A stretch of DNA of 64,000 bases from Gammaproteobacteria bacterium (GTDB lineage: Bacteria; Pseudomonadota; Gammaproteobacteria; Eutrophobiales; Eutrophobiaceae). The DNA lies in contig WLWS01000004.1 in NCBI GenBank assembly GCA_012103475.1, positions 310,001 through 374,000 of the forward strand. Reading direction: 5' to 3'. The translations under genes and the position numbers were made by a program. The notes below the pieces were generated by a model. It was given only the letters and a program-made list of their open reading frames with translations, ran no database searches and was not told the DNA's origin. Positions 45,306 to 54,891 of this stretch are shown here, piece by piece; position 1 is the first letter of the stretch; every line of letters begins with the position of its first letter.

Positions 45306-45587
45306 ATGATTGAACGCAGATTAGCAATACTGCTTGGGCTTCTGAGTTCAGGAGGCCTGTTTGCTGATGATGCTGAGACTCTGAAGCTTCTGGAAAATGC
45401 TTCGGTTGAGGCAGGTGGTAAAGGCGCCATTATTGAACTCGAGGAAGAAAAATCGACAGGCTCAAAGACGTCGAAAACCTCGAAAACTTCGCGAAAACAA
45501 TATGGCGGCAAGCAGATTGAGTTAATAATAGGTGGCAACGGTGAAGATGGCGTTGCTAAACGAGGCGCGCTTGTAATTGAAGAATAA
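45306..45587 (+). CDS. Small exported protein sharing a C-terminal motif with CpaB
   Basis: I do not recognise this 93-residue protein. It has a short signal peptide (LAILLGLLSSGGLFA then DD), a charged middle with a KTSKTSKTSRK tract (about 54-64) and a C-terminal QIELIIGGNGEDGVAKRGALVI. The stretch IIGG-EDGVAK is almost identical to the end of the CpaB gene directly upstream (8 bases away). The shared motif may be a docking or assembly tag recognised by the same partner. It is placed between cpaB and the secretin gene, so a periplasmic role in the pilus is likely. Confidence 0.65.
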   Translation: MIERRLAILLGLLSSGGLFADDAETLKLLENASVEAGGKGAIIELEEEKSTGSKTSKTSKTSRKQYGGKQIELIIGGNGEDGVAKRGALVIEE

Positions 45588-45661
45588 AAATTTAGTAAAC
45601 ATGCTGTGCTGGGTACCATTGGCTTTATTTTTTGTATAAAAGTTTCAGGAATAACAAAATC

Positions 45662-46999
45662 ATGATAAAAAAAATATTCATAGTCTGTTTTATGCTGCTC
45701 TCAGCCGCGCAATCGTCTTTTGCCGATGAACAAATAGATCTCTATATCGGCGAAATTAAGATTCTCAAAGTTGGAGACATTAAACGTATAGCTGTTGGAA
45801 ACTCAGGATTGCTCAGCACTTCTATGCTGAATAATGGCCAGCTACTGCTTATCGCAGAAAAAGACGGTGACAGTAATGTGCATATCTGGTTCAAAGACGG
45901 TTCTGAAAAAGACTATAGCGTTCATATCGAAAAAGAACTCAGCACAGCAGAGAAAACGGCGGCAGAAGTGAGGACACTGCTAGCTGATGTTGAAGGACTG
46001 AATGTTCGAGTGGTTGGCGAGCGAATCGTGCTATCCGGTCTGATAGACAGCGGTCACACCGATGCCATCACTACCGTACTCGAAGCCATTCCCGGTCTAA
46101 TGGATCTGACTCAAAAAGCGGTCCTGAATGATTCTGCGCCGGATAACAAAATGGTAATCATGAATATCAAGATTACTGAGTTTAATAAAAACTATCTGGA
46201 AAATTTCGGCATAAACTGGGAAACAGCCGTTGCGGGTCCAGCAGCCGCACTCGCCATTGATGGAGTGACAAACCGCTCGTTTCGCCCAATTCCAGAAGAA
46301 CCCCCCAGCTTCAATGATGCTCTGAACCTCGATGATGGAGGTACGCCAGTGCCCACTCTGGTTAACCAGGCCAAAAATGCCTTCGGCTATTTTGGTATCG
46401 CTTCCGAGATTACCTCACGTATCAATTTTGCGGTTAATTCCGGTAATGCGCTAATTCTGGCAGAGCCGCGTTTGTCTACCCGAAGCGGCGGTGAAGCAAG
46501 TTTTCTGGCTGGTGGTGAATTTCCAATCGAACTGTCCACTATTAACGGTACTACCATTGAGTTCAAGGAATTCGGTGTTTCCCTGAGTGTCAGCCCGGTA
46601 GTCGACCGAAATAATAATATTCGCGCAAATGTGGCGACTGAAATAAGTGCCATTGATCGCTCGGTTGCCGTTGGCGATGTGCCGGGTTTACTTACTCGTA
46701 AAACCAGCACCGACATCAGCATGCGTTCGGGTGAAACGCTGGTTATGTCTGGCTTGATAAACCAACAGGCCTCGAAAGATATCTCTGGTATTAAGTTCCT
46801 GAAAGATATTCCTATACTGGGTAATCTGTTTCGTTCTAAAAATTTCCGCGATCAAAAAAGTGAACTGGTAATTTTTGTAACACCAACAGTATTTAATGCC
46901 GATTCAGACATCAACAAAGAAGCCATCGACTATGCGAATGAAGGCATAGAGCATTCGATTGATGAAATTGATGAAGAACGTCTGGATATAGTTTATTAG
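45662..46999 (+). CDS. cpaC: Tad pilus outer-membrane secretin, CpaC/RcpA
   Basis: 445 residues from ATG 45662, chosen because it opens a normal signal peptide (IKKIFIVCFMLLSAAQSSFA); a TTG 30 bases upstream is possible. A pilus-type N domain (about 25-105), a BON-like domain (about 110-170) and the secretin domain (about 200-435) follow, the last with ILAEPRLSTRSGGEASFLAGG and the C-terminal signature ETLVMSGLI, ISGIKFLKDIPILGNLF and ELVIFVTP. The protein forms the gated outer-membrane ring of the pilus. It sits between the accessory genes and the ATPase gene, 15 bases before the latter. Confidence 0.92.
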   Translation: MIKKIFIVCFMLLSAAQSSFADEQIDLYIGEIKILKVGDIKRIAVGNSGLLSTSMLNNGQLLLIAEKDGDSNVHIWFKDGSEKDYSVHIEKELSTAEKTAAEVRTLLADVEGLNVRVVGERIVLSGLIDSGHTDAITTVLEAIPGLMDLTQKAVLNDSAPDNKMVIMNIKITEFNKNYLENFGINWETAVAGPAAALAIDGVTNRSFRPIPEEPPSFNDALNLDDGGTPVPTLVNQAKNAFGYFGIASEITSRINFAVNSGNALILAEPRLSTRSGGEASFLAGGEFPIELSTINGTTIEFKEFGVSLSVSPVVDRNNNIRANVATEISAIDRSVAVGDVPGLLTRKTSTDISMRSGETLVMSGLINQQASKDISGIKFLKDIPILGNLFRSKNFRDQKSELVIFVTPTVFNADSDINKEAIDYANEGIEHSIDEIDEERLDIVY

Positions 47000-47014
47000 G
47001 ATAAGAAAAAGATT

Positions 47015-48706
47015 ATGTTTGATGTATTAGTAAACAATAGCAAAGGTGAGCGGATTAAGAATTTCAGTTGCCCGGTGAACGAGTGCACGATCGGAAAGTC
47101 ACGCGATAATTTTATTCAATTGCGCGGTTGGAAAGTGGCAAATCATCATGCGGTTATTAGCCGTACCTCTGAAGGTTTGTTTATAGAAGATAAAACGGGC
47201 AAAGGCAGTGTTGAGGTCAATGGTGAAGATGTCGAACACCATGGCCCAATTCGGACTTCCGATCAAATAGTCATCGGCGGTTATCACATTCAGGCCGGCA
47301 TCAGCTCTGATACCTCTGATGAAGTTGATGAGGATGATGAAGACGCATTTGAGGACATGAAAACGGTAATTGGCGTGCCCTCACATCAGGTCCTCGGCGA
47401 ATCTGAAGAAATAAGTAAAACGCTGATAAATATCCAGCATGACGAAAAATTCAAATGGCGTAATCGGGTTCATGATGAACTACTGGCAGCGATGGACTTA
47501 CGCCGGACCGATATCAGCAGTATGGACGAAGATAGTCTGCGCAAGCATGTTGAGAAACTGGTGCGTGAAATTATTGCTGAGATGGATGCGAAATTGCCTG
47601 GTGATGTCGACAGGGAAAAGTTGCTCACAGATGTGCTCAATGAAGCAGTTGGCCTTGGTCCACTGGAAGACTTGCTCGCAAATGAAGAAGTGACCGAGAT
47701 AATGGTCAATAAGTTTGATGAAATTTTCATTGAGAAAAGCGGTAAATTAACACTTTCCGATATTACCTTTTCCAGTGACGATGCCGTGATGACAGCGATA
47801 GAAAGAATTGTTTCACCATTAGGCAGACGTATCGATGAAAGCTCTCCTCTGGTGGATGCCCGTTTAAAAGATGGCTCGCGTGTTAACGCCATCATTCCAC
47901 CACTTGCGCTACGGGGTCCCTGCCTGACAATTCGAAAATTTGCCAAGCAAAAACTGCAGGCCGAAGATCTGGTGAACTTTGGTGCCTTGAATCACAAGAT
48001 GGTTAACTTTCTTGAAACCGCCGTTAACAACCACATGAATATTCTTATTTCCGGCGGCACCGGTAGTGGCAAGACCACACTGCTGAATGTACTTTCGAAT
48101 TTTATTCCACCATCAGAAAGAATTATCACCGTTGAAGACGCGGCTGAACTCAAACTCGTGCAACCGCATCTGGTCAGCCTTGAATCACGCCCGGCTAACC
48201 TGGAAGGTAAAGGCGCCATACCTATTCGCGATCTTGTGAAGAACTGTCTGCGAATGCGACCTGACAGGATCGTCGTCGGAGAGTGTCGTGGTGGCGAAAC
48301 ACTGGATATGTTGCAGGCTATGAATACAGGTCATGATGGCTCATTAACCACTGCACATGCCAATACCCCGAGAGATATGATTGCACGTCTGGAAGTCATG
48401 GTCATGATGTCAGGGCTGGACCTACCTGTTAGCGCAATCAGAGAAATGGTTGCCTCTGCCATACACATTATTGTGCAAATATCCCGTTACTCAGACGGGA
48501 GTCGACGTGTGACCAATATAACTGAAATTACCGGCGTGGAATCGGGCATTGTTTCAATGCAGGATGTTTTCCGTTATCAACAGGAAGGCTTTGATGAGAA
48601 TGGCAAGGTAAAAGGCCATTTCGAAGCGACCGGTGCCATCCCCCATTTCTATGAAGAAATGCGTCAACGCGGCTTGCCTGTTGATATGTCAATTTTTTCA
48701 AATTAA
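47015..48706 (+). CDS. cpaF: FHA-CpaF fusion, Tad pilus assembly ATPase
   Basis: 563 residues. An N-terminal FHA domain (about 2-97; NECTIGKSRDN, then VANHHAVI) is joined by an acidic linker (about 97-115, DEVDEDDEDAFEDM) to a full CpaF/TadA secretion ATPase (about 145-560). The ATPase has Walker A SGGTGSGKTTLL near residue 347, Walker B region MRPDRIVVGECRGGE and the HDGSLTTAHAN switch. The FHA phospho-threonine pocket is partly altered: the common Ser-Arg before His-Ala is Asn-His. Most CpaF proteins lack an FHA domain. It follows the secretin gene and precedes tadB. The FHA domain suggests regulation by Ser/Thr phosphorylation. Confidence 0.93.
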   Translation: MFDVLVNNSKGERIKNFSCPVNECTIGKSRDNFIQLRGWKVANHHAVISRTSEGLFIEDKTGKGSVEVNGEDVEHHGPIRTSDQIVIGGYHIQAGISSDTSDEVDEDDEDAFEDMKTVIGVPSHQVLGESEEISKTLINIQHDEKFKWRNRVHDELLAAMDLRRTDISSMDEDSLRKHVEKLVREIIAEMDAKLPGDVDREKLLTDVLNEAVGLGPLEDLLANEEVTEIMVNKFDEIFIEKSGKLTLSDITFSSDDAVMTAIERIVSPLGRRIDESSPLVDARLKDGSRVNAIIPPLALRGPCLTIRKFAKQKLQAEDLVNFGALNHKMVNFLETAVNNHMNILISGGTGSGKTTLLNVLSNFIPPSERIITVEDAAELKLVQPHLVSLESRPANLEGKGAIPIRDLVKNCLRMRPDRIVVGECRGGETLDMLQAMNTGHDGSLTTAHANTPRDMIARLEVMVMMSGLDLPVSAIREMVASAIHIIVQISRYSDGSRRVTNITEITGVESGIVSMQDVFRYQQEGFDENGKVKGHFEATGAIPHFYEEMRQRGLPVDMSIFSN

Positions 48707-48711
48707 ACGAC

Positions 48712-48918
48712 ATGGATTTCATTCGCTCTCTAGGCTCTGAACTCAGTTTTTATCTGAGCCTGATATCCGTTTTTCTGATGATAAGTTTTCTCTGGTTTGT
48801 ATTTGCGAAAAAAGTACAGACATCAATGGAGAGCTATAAAGAAACGTTACCTCAACCGCCAGCACGAATATGTCCGACATGTTTATGTCGGTCGATCCTA
48901 ATCAATTGTTTATGCTGA
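48712..48918 (+). pseudogene. TadB N-terminal segment, split from the main part
   Basis: 68 codons beginning with ATG five bases after the cpaF stop: MDFIRSLGSELSFYLSLISV, a membrane helix and KKVQTSMESYKETLPQPPA. After about codon 51 the frame turns Cys-rich and unlike any Tad protein. The neighbouring frame from about 48860 continues with STNMSDMFMSVDPNQLF, which fits a normal TadB. So this is probably the first 50 residues of TadB, with a one-base shift between about 48850 and 48872. It is unlikely to be an independent gene. Confidence 0.55.
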
Positions 48919-49589
48919 ACCTTGTTGCCATGGTCATGCTCCCCATAATCACCTGGTTTATCACCGGAGATATACCAGCAACTCTGACTGTACTGGTAAT
49001 AATTATTCTCCTGCCAGCATTCATTTATCGTTCGATACGAAATAAACGCTTAAAACGATTTGAATTGCAGCTGCCGGACGGTCTGGCGATGATCTCCGGT
49101 GCAATGCGTGCCGGCGCAAGCTTGAACATTGCGCTTGAAGGCATGGTTAAGGAACAACCTGCACCGCTTTCTCAGGAATTTGAATTATTCCTGAAAGAAC
49201 AACGCCTGGGTGTCGAATTTGAAGTGTCCCTGAAAAATATGGAGCAGCGTATTCCCATCCAGGATTTCAACATGCTGGTCACGGCGCTGTTGATTAACAG
49301 AGAGGTAGGTGGAAATCTGGCAGAAACTATGGAAACACTTGGAGAAACACTACGTCGTAAAGAAATGATGGAAGGAAAAATCCAGGGTCTGACTGCACAG
49401 GGCCGGCTTCAGGGAATCGTTATGACGGGACTGCCGATTTTTCTGGGCTTCCTGCTGAATTTCATGGAACCTGAGGCAATGAGTAAGTTATGGACAACCA
49501 CCATAGGCTGGATTGTTCTGACGATTATCATAATTATGGAAGCAATCGGATACTTCATAATTAATAAAATAACCAGCATTGACGTCTAG
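48870..49589 (+). CDS. tadB: TadB inner-membrane platform protein of the Tad pilus
   Basis: 239 residues from ATG 48870, shorter than the usual 290-320; the missing N-terminal helix appears to be encoded at 48712-48866 in another frame. Two membrane helices (about 12-55) are followed by the T2SSF domain (about 65-195), with QLPDGLAMISGAMRAGASL and NREVGGNLAETMETLGETLR, then C-terminal helices. TadB and TadC form the inner-membrane platform on which the CpaF ATPase drives pilin assembly. It is followed after 13 bases by tadC. Confidence 0.85.
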   Translation: MSDMFMSVDPNQLFMLNLVAMVMLPIITWFITGDIPATLTVLVIIILLPAFIYRSIRNKRLKRFELQLPDGLAMISGAMRAGASLNIALEGMVKEQPAPLSQEFELFLKEQRLGVEFEVSLKNMEQRIPIQDFNMLVTALLINREVGGNLAETMETLGETLRRKEMMEGKIQGLTAQGRLQGIVMTGLPIFLGFLLNFMEPEAMSKLWTTTIGWIVLTIIIIMEAIGYFIINKITSIDV

Positions 49590-49602
49590 CCGGTGATGAA
49601 TA

Positions 49603-50484
49603 ATGAATAATATTTATTTTAGCGGCAGCCTACTCTCCATTGCTGTAGCCAGCATTCTTTTCTTTCTATTAATTGCGGTTCTATATTCCATGATTGATAA
49701 AGAAGATCGCACATATATGGATCCTCTTTCATGGAAACTGAAACTGCTCTGGCCTTTTATACAAATCATCGCCAATTTTTTTGTCGTTTTCCTGCCTTAC
49801 GAAATGCTGGAAAATACTGAAAAGAAAATTTCCAGTTCCGGAGTCAGCTACCTTCTGAATGCAGAGCAGTTTATTGCGCTGAGGATAATATCCGCCATGA
49901 TTGCACCAGCTCTTGCGCTGTTCGTAATGATTTGTCTGGACAACTATCAACCAGTCTGGTTTGTGATTACTCCACTGGTTGGATTCATGTTGCCAGTAAT
50001 CTGGCTGTCCGATACGCGCCAGCGTCGCGATGAAGGCGTAATACGAACCTTACCGACTTATCTCGATTTTTTAACGATGTGTGTCGAAGGTGGGTTAAAC
50101 TTACAGGGCGCTCTGGGTCAGGCCATGGAAAAAGCCACTCCTGGCCCGCTACGCAACGAGTTTGCTGTAGTTCTACGTGATTTGCGCTCCGGTCTTTCCC
50201 GTTCTGATGCACTCAGACGTATGGCTGAACGCCTCGAAATACAGGAGATTACCAGCTTTGTGAGTTCCATTATTCAGGCCGAAAAAATGGGCGCGTCACT
50301 TGCAACTGTACTCAGGGTACAATCTGATCAACGCCGTAATGAGCGCTTTCAACGAGCAGAAAAACAGGCGATGGAAGCTCCGGTTAAGCTGGTGTTCCCT
50401 CTTGTGTTATTTATCTTTCCCGTCACCTTTATTGTTTTGTTATTCCCGATAGCCATGAAATTTATCAGTGAAAGAATGCTGTGA
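49603..50484 (+). CDS. tadC: TadC inner-membrane platform protein of the Tad pilus
   Basis: 293 residues with a T2SSF domain (about 145-270) containing TLPTYLDFLTMCVEGGLNL and FVSSIIQAEKMGASLATVL, flanked by hydrophobic helices (about 7-27, 95-135 and 260-285), the arrangement of TadC. It works with TadB as the assembly platform. The stop codon overlaps the GTG start of the DUF192 gene by four bases (GTGA), so the two are translationally coupled. Confidence 0.9.
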   Translation: MNNIYFSGSLLSIAVASILFFLLIAVLYSMIDKEDRTYMDPLSWKLKLLWPFIQIIANFFVVFLPYEMLENTEKKISSSGVSYLLNAEQFIALRIISAMIAPALALFVMICLDNYQPVWFVITPLVGFMLPVIWLSDTRQRRDEGVIRTLPTYLDFLTMCVEGGLNLQGALGQAMEKATPGPLRNEFAVVLRDLRSGLSRSDALRRMAERLEIQEITSFVSSIIQAEKMGASLATVLRVQSDQRRNERFQRAEKQAMEAPVKLVFPLVLFIFPVTFIVLLFPIAMKFISERML

Positions 50485-50837
50485 TTCAAGGCAGTCTGGC
50501 AAATACTCAAGCTGAATGTGTAGTAAGAAGGGTTCGTAAAACCACTAATTTTTTCGATAGAATGATCGGTTTGCTTGGCTCCGCCAAACTGGAAGAGAAT
50601 GAAGGTTTATTAATTACTCCGTGTTCCTCGGTTCACACCTTTGGCATGCGATATTCTATCGATGTTCTTTTTCTGGACAAGCAACTGACTATAGTGAAAA
50701 CAGTTGAATCATTAAAACCGTGGCGAGTAGCTGCTTCCGGTCTTTCCAGTCTGGTACTCGAATTGGCGGAAGATAGTATTCGTAAACTGCAGCTGAAAAC
50801 CGGTCAACAACTGGAATGGCAAGATGAACCTGCTTAA
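50481..50837 (+). CDS. DUF192 family protein
   Basis: 118 residues from a GTG that overlaps the tadC stop. It matches the DUF192 family by FFDRMIGLLG (23-32), LLITPCSSVHTFGMRYSIDVLFLD and a late VLELAEDSIRKLQLKTGQQL. Family members are small beta proteins often exported or found in archaeal halocins' neighbourhoods; no enzymatic role is agreed. This copy has no signal peptide. DUF192 genes do occur in Tad loci of other proteobacteria, but their pilus role is unknown. It overlaps the following lipoprotein gene by 14 bases. Confidence 0.8.
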   Translation: MIQGSLANTQAECVVRRVRKTTNFFDRMIGLLGSAKLEENEGLLITPCSSVHTFGMRYSIDVLFLDKQLTIVKTVESLKPWRVAASGLSSLVLELAEDSIRKLQLKTGQQLEWQDEPA

Positions 50838-51294
50838 TTATACAAAATGTGTCGCCTCAATTTTATTGCTACTAAGTCTCTGTGCCTGCAATCAGCTAGG
50901 TATAAAGAAAAACGATGAAGATGAGGTCAAACCGGATCTACGCGAGTTGCAGGCAAGCGCTGAAGAAGCCTATCTGAAAGACGATTTGCAAACCAGTGAG
51001 CGTGCCTATCTGACTCTGGTTCAGGAACTCCCCGGAATCCCCGTACATTGGTTCAGACTGGCTAATATATATGTTCGTACCAATCGCCCCGTTGCCGCGA
51101 TTGACTTATACAGGGAAGCCGTTTTGCGTGACCCGAAATTTGCCAAGGCCTGGTTTAACCTGAGTATCGTTCAACTAAAACAAAGCGCTTACACTCTTAG
51201 TGAAATGCTTATCTATGTTGATAAAAACGAGCCACTTTATCCCGAAGCCAAAGAGCTGCTAAATGGTATTCAGGCGATTATTCAGAAAAATTGA
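50824..51294 (+). CDS. TPR lipoprotein, TadD-like
   Basis: 156 residues. A lipoprotein signal peptide ends in Leu-Cys-Ala-Cys with Cys22 as the probable lipidation site. The mature part contains TPR repeats (about 45-140; the clearest are IPVHWFRLANIYVRTNRPVAAIDLYREA and the next helix pair, where the first string is 28 residues long in the protein). TadD-type TPR lipoproteins help assemble the outer-membrane secretin. Asp at +2 is absent (Asn follows Cys), which fits outer-membrane sorting. It is encoded directly after the DUF192 gene, overlapping by 14 bases. Confidence 0.8.
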   Translation: MNLLNYTKCVASILLLLSLCACNQLGIKKNDEDEVKPDLRELQASAEEAYLKDDLQTSERAYLTLVQELPGIPVHWFRLANIYVRTNRPVAAIDLYREAVLRDPKFAKAWFNLSIVQLKQSAYTLSEMLIYVDKNEPLYPEAKELLNGIQAIIQKN

Positions 51295-51331
51295 AAACTT
51301 GTGATTCCTGAAATTTTTGAAGCTAACGACA

Positions 51332-52285
51332 GTGAGTAAAATATTTACCAGAAAATCTTTACGTAAGAGCTCGGCTCAGGCGATGGTCGAATTCGTCATA
51401 ATATTACCGGTGATGCTCACTCTAGTGTTAGCCATAGTTCAGTTCGCTCTGATATACAAAGCAAAAATAACTTTGAATTACGCGACTTTTCAGACAGTAC
51501 GAGCTGGTAGTCTGAATAATGGCAGCCTTTCAGAAATGGAACAGGCTTTCACCAGTAATATGGCGCCCATGTTCACCAGCAGTTACCTGCGCTTTGACGG
51601 TAGCGATGGCTGCACCAGCGATTTCAATGCCACTGATGGTGCGCGTCTGGCCAGACTGGGTGGAGCTCAGATTACCGAAGATGGATTGCGTGGCGTACTG
51701 GATTCAAGGATCGGTAATTTCGACTCCGAAAAGGTATTGTGTGCCAGACGTATTGTGCAGCAACAGATTGACGATGGTTACGTCAACATAAGCGTGGTTA
51801 ATCCAACCATAACCTCATTCAATATTTTGGGTGTAGACGGTTATCATGACGTCACTGGAAATGACGATATAAGAATCGTCAACATGATTCCCAATGACAA
51901 TCTCATGTACAGAAACCCACAGGTTGTCGGAGTCGGTATATCAACCCAGTCAATTCAGGATGCTAACCTGCTGAAAATTCATGTGGGTTATTGTTATGAG
52001 CTAATAATTCCTTTTATCAATCGCATGGTATGGGCCATGCAACGCTACGGCCCGGGTGCTGCTCCTGCTTCTGAAACAGGATTTGCCAATTACTGGGCCG
52101 ATCCCGCAGCAACCCCACCCGGCTTCTTCGGCCCACCCTATGCAGGTTTTGCCAGCTCCTGTATTGTCAATCCAGCGGATACAGGCCGCCGCAGTATTGT
52201 TCTCTACTCCCAGTCAATAATGCGTATGCAATCTGCAGCTGTACAGTGCGAAACTACTGACACCTGCGCCCCCGCTTCGCCATAG
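51332..52285 (+). CDS. TadE-like pseudopilin, second copy
   Basis: 317 residues if started at GTG 51332 (MSKIFTRKSL); TTG at 51317 would add five. The N-terminal segment SSAQAMVEFVIILPVMLTLV is the Tad pseudopilin type with Glu and Phe at the expected positions, then one helix and a periplasmic domain with several Cys that may form disulfides. It ends the pilus locus. It differs from the TadE-like protein at 40752 in the periplasmic domain, so the two are probably distinct minor pilins. mutS starts 33 bases downstream. Confidence 0.78.
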   Translation: MSKIFTRKSLRKSSAQAMVEFVIILPVMLTLVLAIVQFALIYKAKITLNYATFQTVRAGSLNNGSLSEMEQAFTSNMAPMFTSSYLRFDGSDGCTSDFNATDGARLARLGGAQITEDGLRGVLDSRIGNFDSEKVLCARRIVQQQIDDGYVNISVVNPTITSFNILGVDGYHDVTGNDDIRIVNMIPNDNLMYRNPQVVGVGISTQSIQDANLLKIHVGYCYELIIPFINRMVWAMQRYGPGAAPASETGFANYWADPAATPPGFFGPPYAGFASSCIVNPADTGRRSIVLYSQSIMRMQSAAVQCETTDTCAPASP

Positions 52286-52318
52286 CAAAGCCGCAGTTGT
52301 TTGATTAGAATAGGCGAC

Positions 52319-54868
52319 ATGCCTATCACCGCTCAGCAGCATACCCCCGTCATGAAGCAGTATCTCGGTTTCAAGGCTGAGTATCCGGAAATGCTCCTGT
52401 TTTTTCGAATGGGTGATTTCTACGAATTATTCTACGATGACGCTAAAAAAGCAGCGCGACTACTGGATATCGCTTTAACGGCGCGTGGTAAATCTGCCGG
52501 AAATCCGATCCCAATGGCGGGCGTACCTTTCCATGCTGCTGATAATTATCTGGCTAAGCTGGTTAGATTAGGTGAGTCAGTTGCAATCTGTGAGCAAATC
52601 GGCGACCCCGCAACCAGCAAAGGCCCGGTCGAACGGAAAATTGTACGTATACTCACTCCCGGCACCATCACCGATGATGCCCTGCTTGATGCCAGCATTG
52701 ATAATCTGTTGATCAGCGTTCACCAGATCGGTTCTGAGTTCGGTTTGGCAATACTTGATTTGACCAGTGGTCGTTTCAGTGTCACTGAACTTGCGAATCA
52801 GGAAGAACTGGATGACGAACTTCGTCGCCTGAAACCTGCTGAAATTCTTATTGATGAGGATAGCAGTCTTGATAACTGGCTGGAATCGCGTTGTAAAAGT
52901 ATCAGCAGACGTCCGCCCTGGCATTTTGATGAAAATTCGGCAAGGGAAAAACTCAAGAACCAGTACGGGGTAAACAGTTTATCCGGTTTCGGTTGTGAAG
53001 AGCTTTCAGTTGGTCTTGCCTGCGCTGGTGCCTTACTTGATTATGCAGAAGAAACTCAACGGAGTTCTTTGTTGCACTTGCAGACTCTGAAACGGCATCA
53101 GCAAGGTGACTATATTGTATTGGATGTGATCAGCCAGCGTAATCTGGAACTTGAACAGGATTTATCGGGGCGGAAAGAATATTCTTTGCTAGGCGTTATC
53201 GATAGCACGACAACTCCCATGGGAAGCCGACTCTTACGTCGCTGGTTACATCGTCCTCTTCGCGATCAACAGCTACTGCGCCTGAGACATAACGCTGTAG
53301 AGAATTTACTCCGGAACCGACGCTTTATCGATCTGCGTATCTGCCTGAATTCAATTAACGATATAGAACGGATACTTACCAGAATTGCCTATAAATCTGC
53401 TCGCCCTCGCGATTTACTGCAGTTAAGGACTTCAATTGCAGCACTACCTGCTCTTCGCCAGATTTTGGCAGAGATCGACAGCCCGCATTTACAAGAGCTA
53501 CTAAAGAACCTCGGGGAATTTCCAGATTTGTATGACTATCTTTGTCGTGCGCTGCTTGATTCTCCGCCTGTGACCATTCGCGACGGCGGTGTTATTGCAG
53601 CGGGCTTTGACGTCGAGCTTGATGAATTGAACAGGCTAAGCGCCGATGCATCTCAGTTTTTACAGGATCTGGAAGACCGTGAAAAGCGTCGAAGTGGCCT
53701 GTCCAATCTAAAGGTTGGTTACAATAGAATTCATGGCTATTACATTGAAATTAGTCGTCTGCAGAGTGACAAAGTACCCGTCGATTATCATCGAAAACAA
53801 ACCCTTAAATCGACCGAGCGTTTTATTACGGAAGAATTGAAATCTTTTGAGGATAAGGTGCTCAGTGCAAAAAGTAAGGCTCTGGCAAGGGAAAAATATC
53901 TCTACGAAAAGGTACTGGAACGAATCACAGAAGAACTGGTGACACTCCAGCAATCCGCAAATGCTATTGCGGAGATTGATGTACTCGGCTGTTTCAGTGA
54001 ACGGGCAGAATCTCTCGATTTAAGTCAGCCTGAATTCAGTCCGAACACGGGCATGGATATTCGGGGAGGTCGTCATCTTGTAGTAGAGCAGGTTCAGACA
54101 CAGCCTTTTATCGCAAACGACACCACCCTCAACGAGACTCGTCGTATGCTGATTATTACCGGCCCTAATATGGGCGGAAAGTCGACATACATGCGGCAAA
54201 CGGCTTTGATTATAGTGCTGGCTCATATCGGAAGTTTCGTACCGGCAGAAAGCGCCTGCATTGGCCCTGTTGATCGGATTTTTACCAGAATTGGTGCAGG
54301 GGACGACCTCGCTCAGGGCCAGTCTACTTTCATGGTGGAAATGATAGAGGCAGCCAATATTGTGAACAATGCAACTTCCGATTCTCTTGTATTGATGGAT
54401 GAAATTGGACGCGGTACCAGCACCTTTGACGGGCTTGCTCTGGCCTGGGCCTGCGCCATGCATCTTGCCGAAAAAATCACCGCCTATACGCTATTTGCGA
54501 CACACTATTTTGAACTGACGACCCTGCCGGAACATTGTGATTCGGTAGCCAACGTTCACCTTGATGCTGTCGAACATGGCGATCAGATAGTCTTTATGCA
54601 TGCAGTGAAAGACGGCCCGGCAAGCAGAAGTTATGGTCTGCAGGTTGCTCAACTGGCAGGCATCCCCCTGGAAATCATTAAACATGCGAAGCAAAGATTA
54701 ATGGAGATGGAATCAGGTCCATCAGTTCCCTTGCCAGCAAAACCACAAAATGATTTATTTGACACGGATGACCCTGTCATTGAAGAACTGCGGGCGATGA
54801 ATCCGGACGAGATGACACCAAGACAGGCGCATGAAGTACTCTATAGCTTGAAGTCCAGGCTAAAGTAA
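52319..54868 (+). CDS. mutS: DNA mismatch repair protein MutS
   Basis: Recognises mismatches and starts repair. 849 residues from ATG 52319 (MPITAQQ), preferred to an upstream start at 52301 because AGGCGA precedes it and the N terminus matches the family. The mismatch-binding Phe-x-Glu is visible in [12 protein letters not shown] (Phe and Glu near residues 37-39). The ATPase has GPNMGGKS near 613, and a C-terminal helix-turn-helix and dimerisation tail follow. The gene is in the same direction as the pilus locus but is probably independently regulated. In many relatives fdxA follows directly; here an ABC transporter pair lies between. Confidence 0.98.
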   Translation: MPITAQQHTPVMKQYLGFKAEYPEMLLFFRMGDFYELFYDDAKKAARLLDIALTARGKSAGNPIPMAGVPFHAADNYLAKLVRLGESVAICEQIGDPATSKGPVERKIVRILTPGTITDDALLDASIDNLLISVHQIGSEFGLAILDLTSGRFSVTELANQEELDDELRRLKPAEILIDEDSSLDNWLESRCKSISRRPPWHFDENSAREKLKNQYGVNSLSGFGCEELSVGLACAGALLDYAEETQRSSLLHLQTLKRHQQGDYIVLDVISQRNLELEQDLSGRKEYSLLGVIDSTTTPMGSRLLRRWLHRPLRDQQLLRLRHNAVENLLRNRRFIDLRICLNSINDIERILTRIAYKSARPRDLLQLRTSIAALPALRQILAEIDSPHLQELLKNLGEFPDLYDYLCRALLDSPPVTIRDGGVIAAGFDVELDELNRLSADASQFLQDLEDREKRRSGLSNLKVGYNRIHGYYIEISRLQSDKVPVDYHRKQTLKSTERFITEELKSFEDKVLSAKSKALAREKYLYEKVLERITEELVTLQQSANAIAEIDVLGCFSERAESLDLSQPEFSPNTGMDIRGGRHLVVEQVQTQPFIANDTTLNETRRMLIITGPNMGGKSTYMRQTALIIVLAHIGSFVPAESACIGPVDRIFTRIGAGDDLAQGQSTFMVEMIEAANIVNNATSDSLVLMDEIGRGTSTFDGLALAWACAMHLAEKITAYTLFATHYFELTTLPEHCDSVANVHLDAVEHGDQIVFMHAVKDGPASRSYGLQVAQLAGIPLEIIKHAKQRLMEMESGPSVPLPAKPQNDLFDTDDPVIEELRAMNPDEMTPRQAHEVLYSLKSRLK

Positions 54869-54891
54869 TCACTCAGGAATCAATTGCTATA

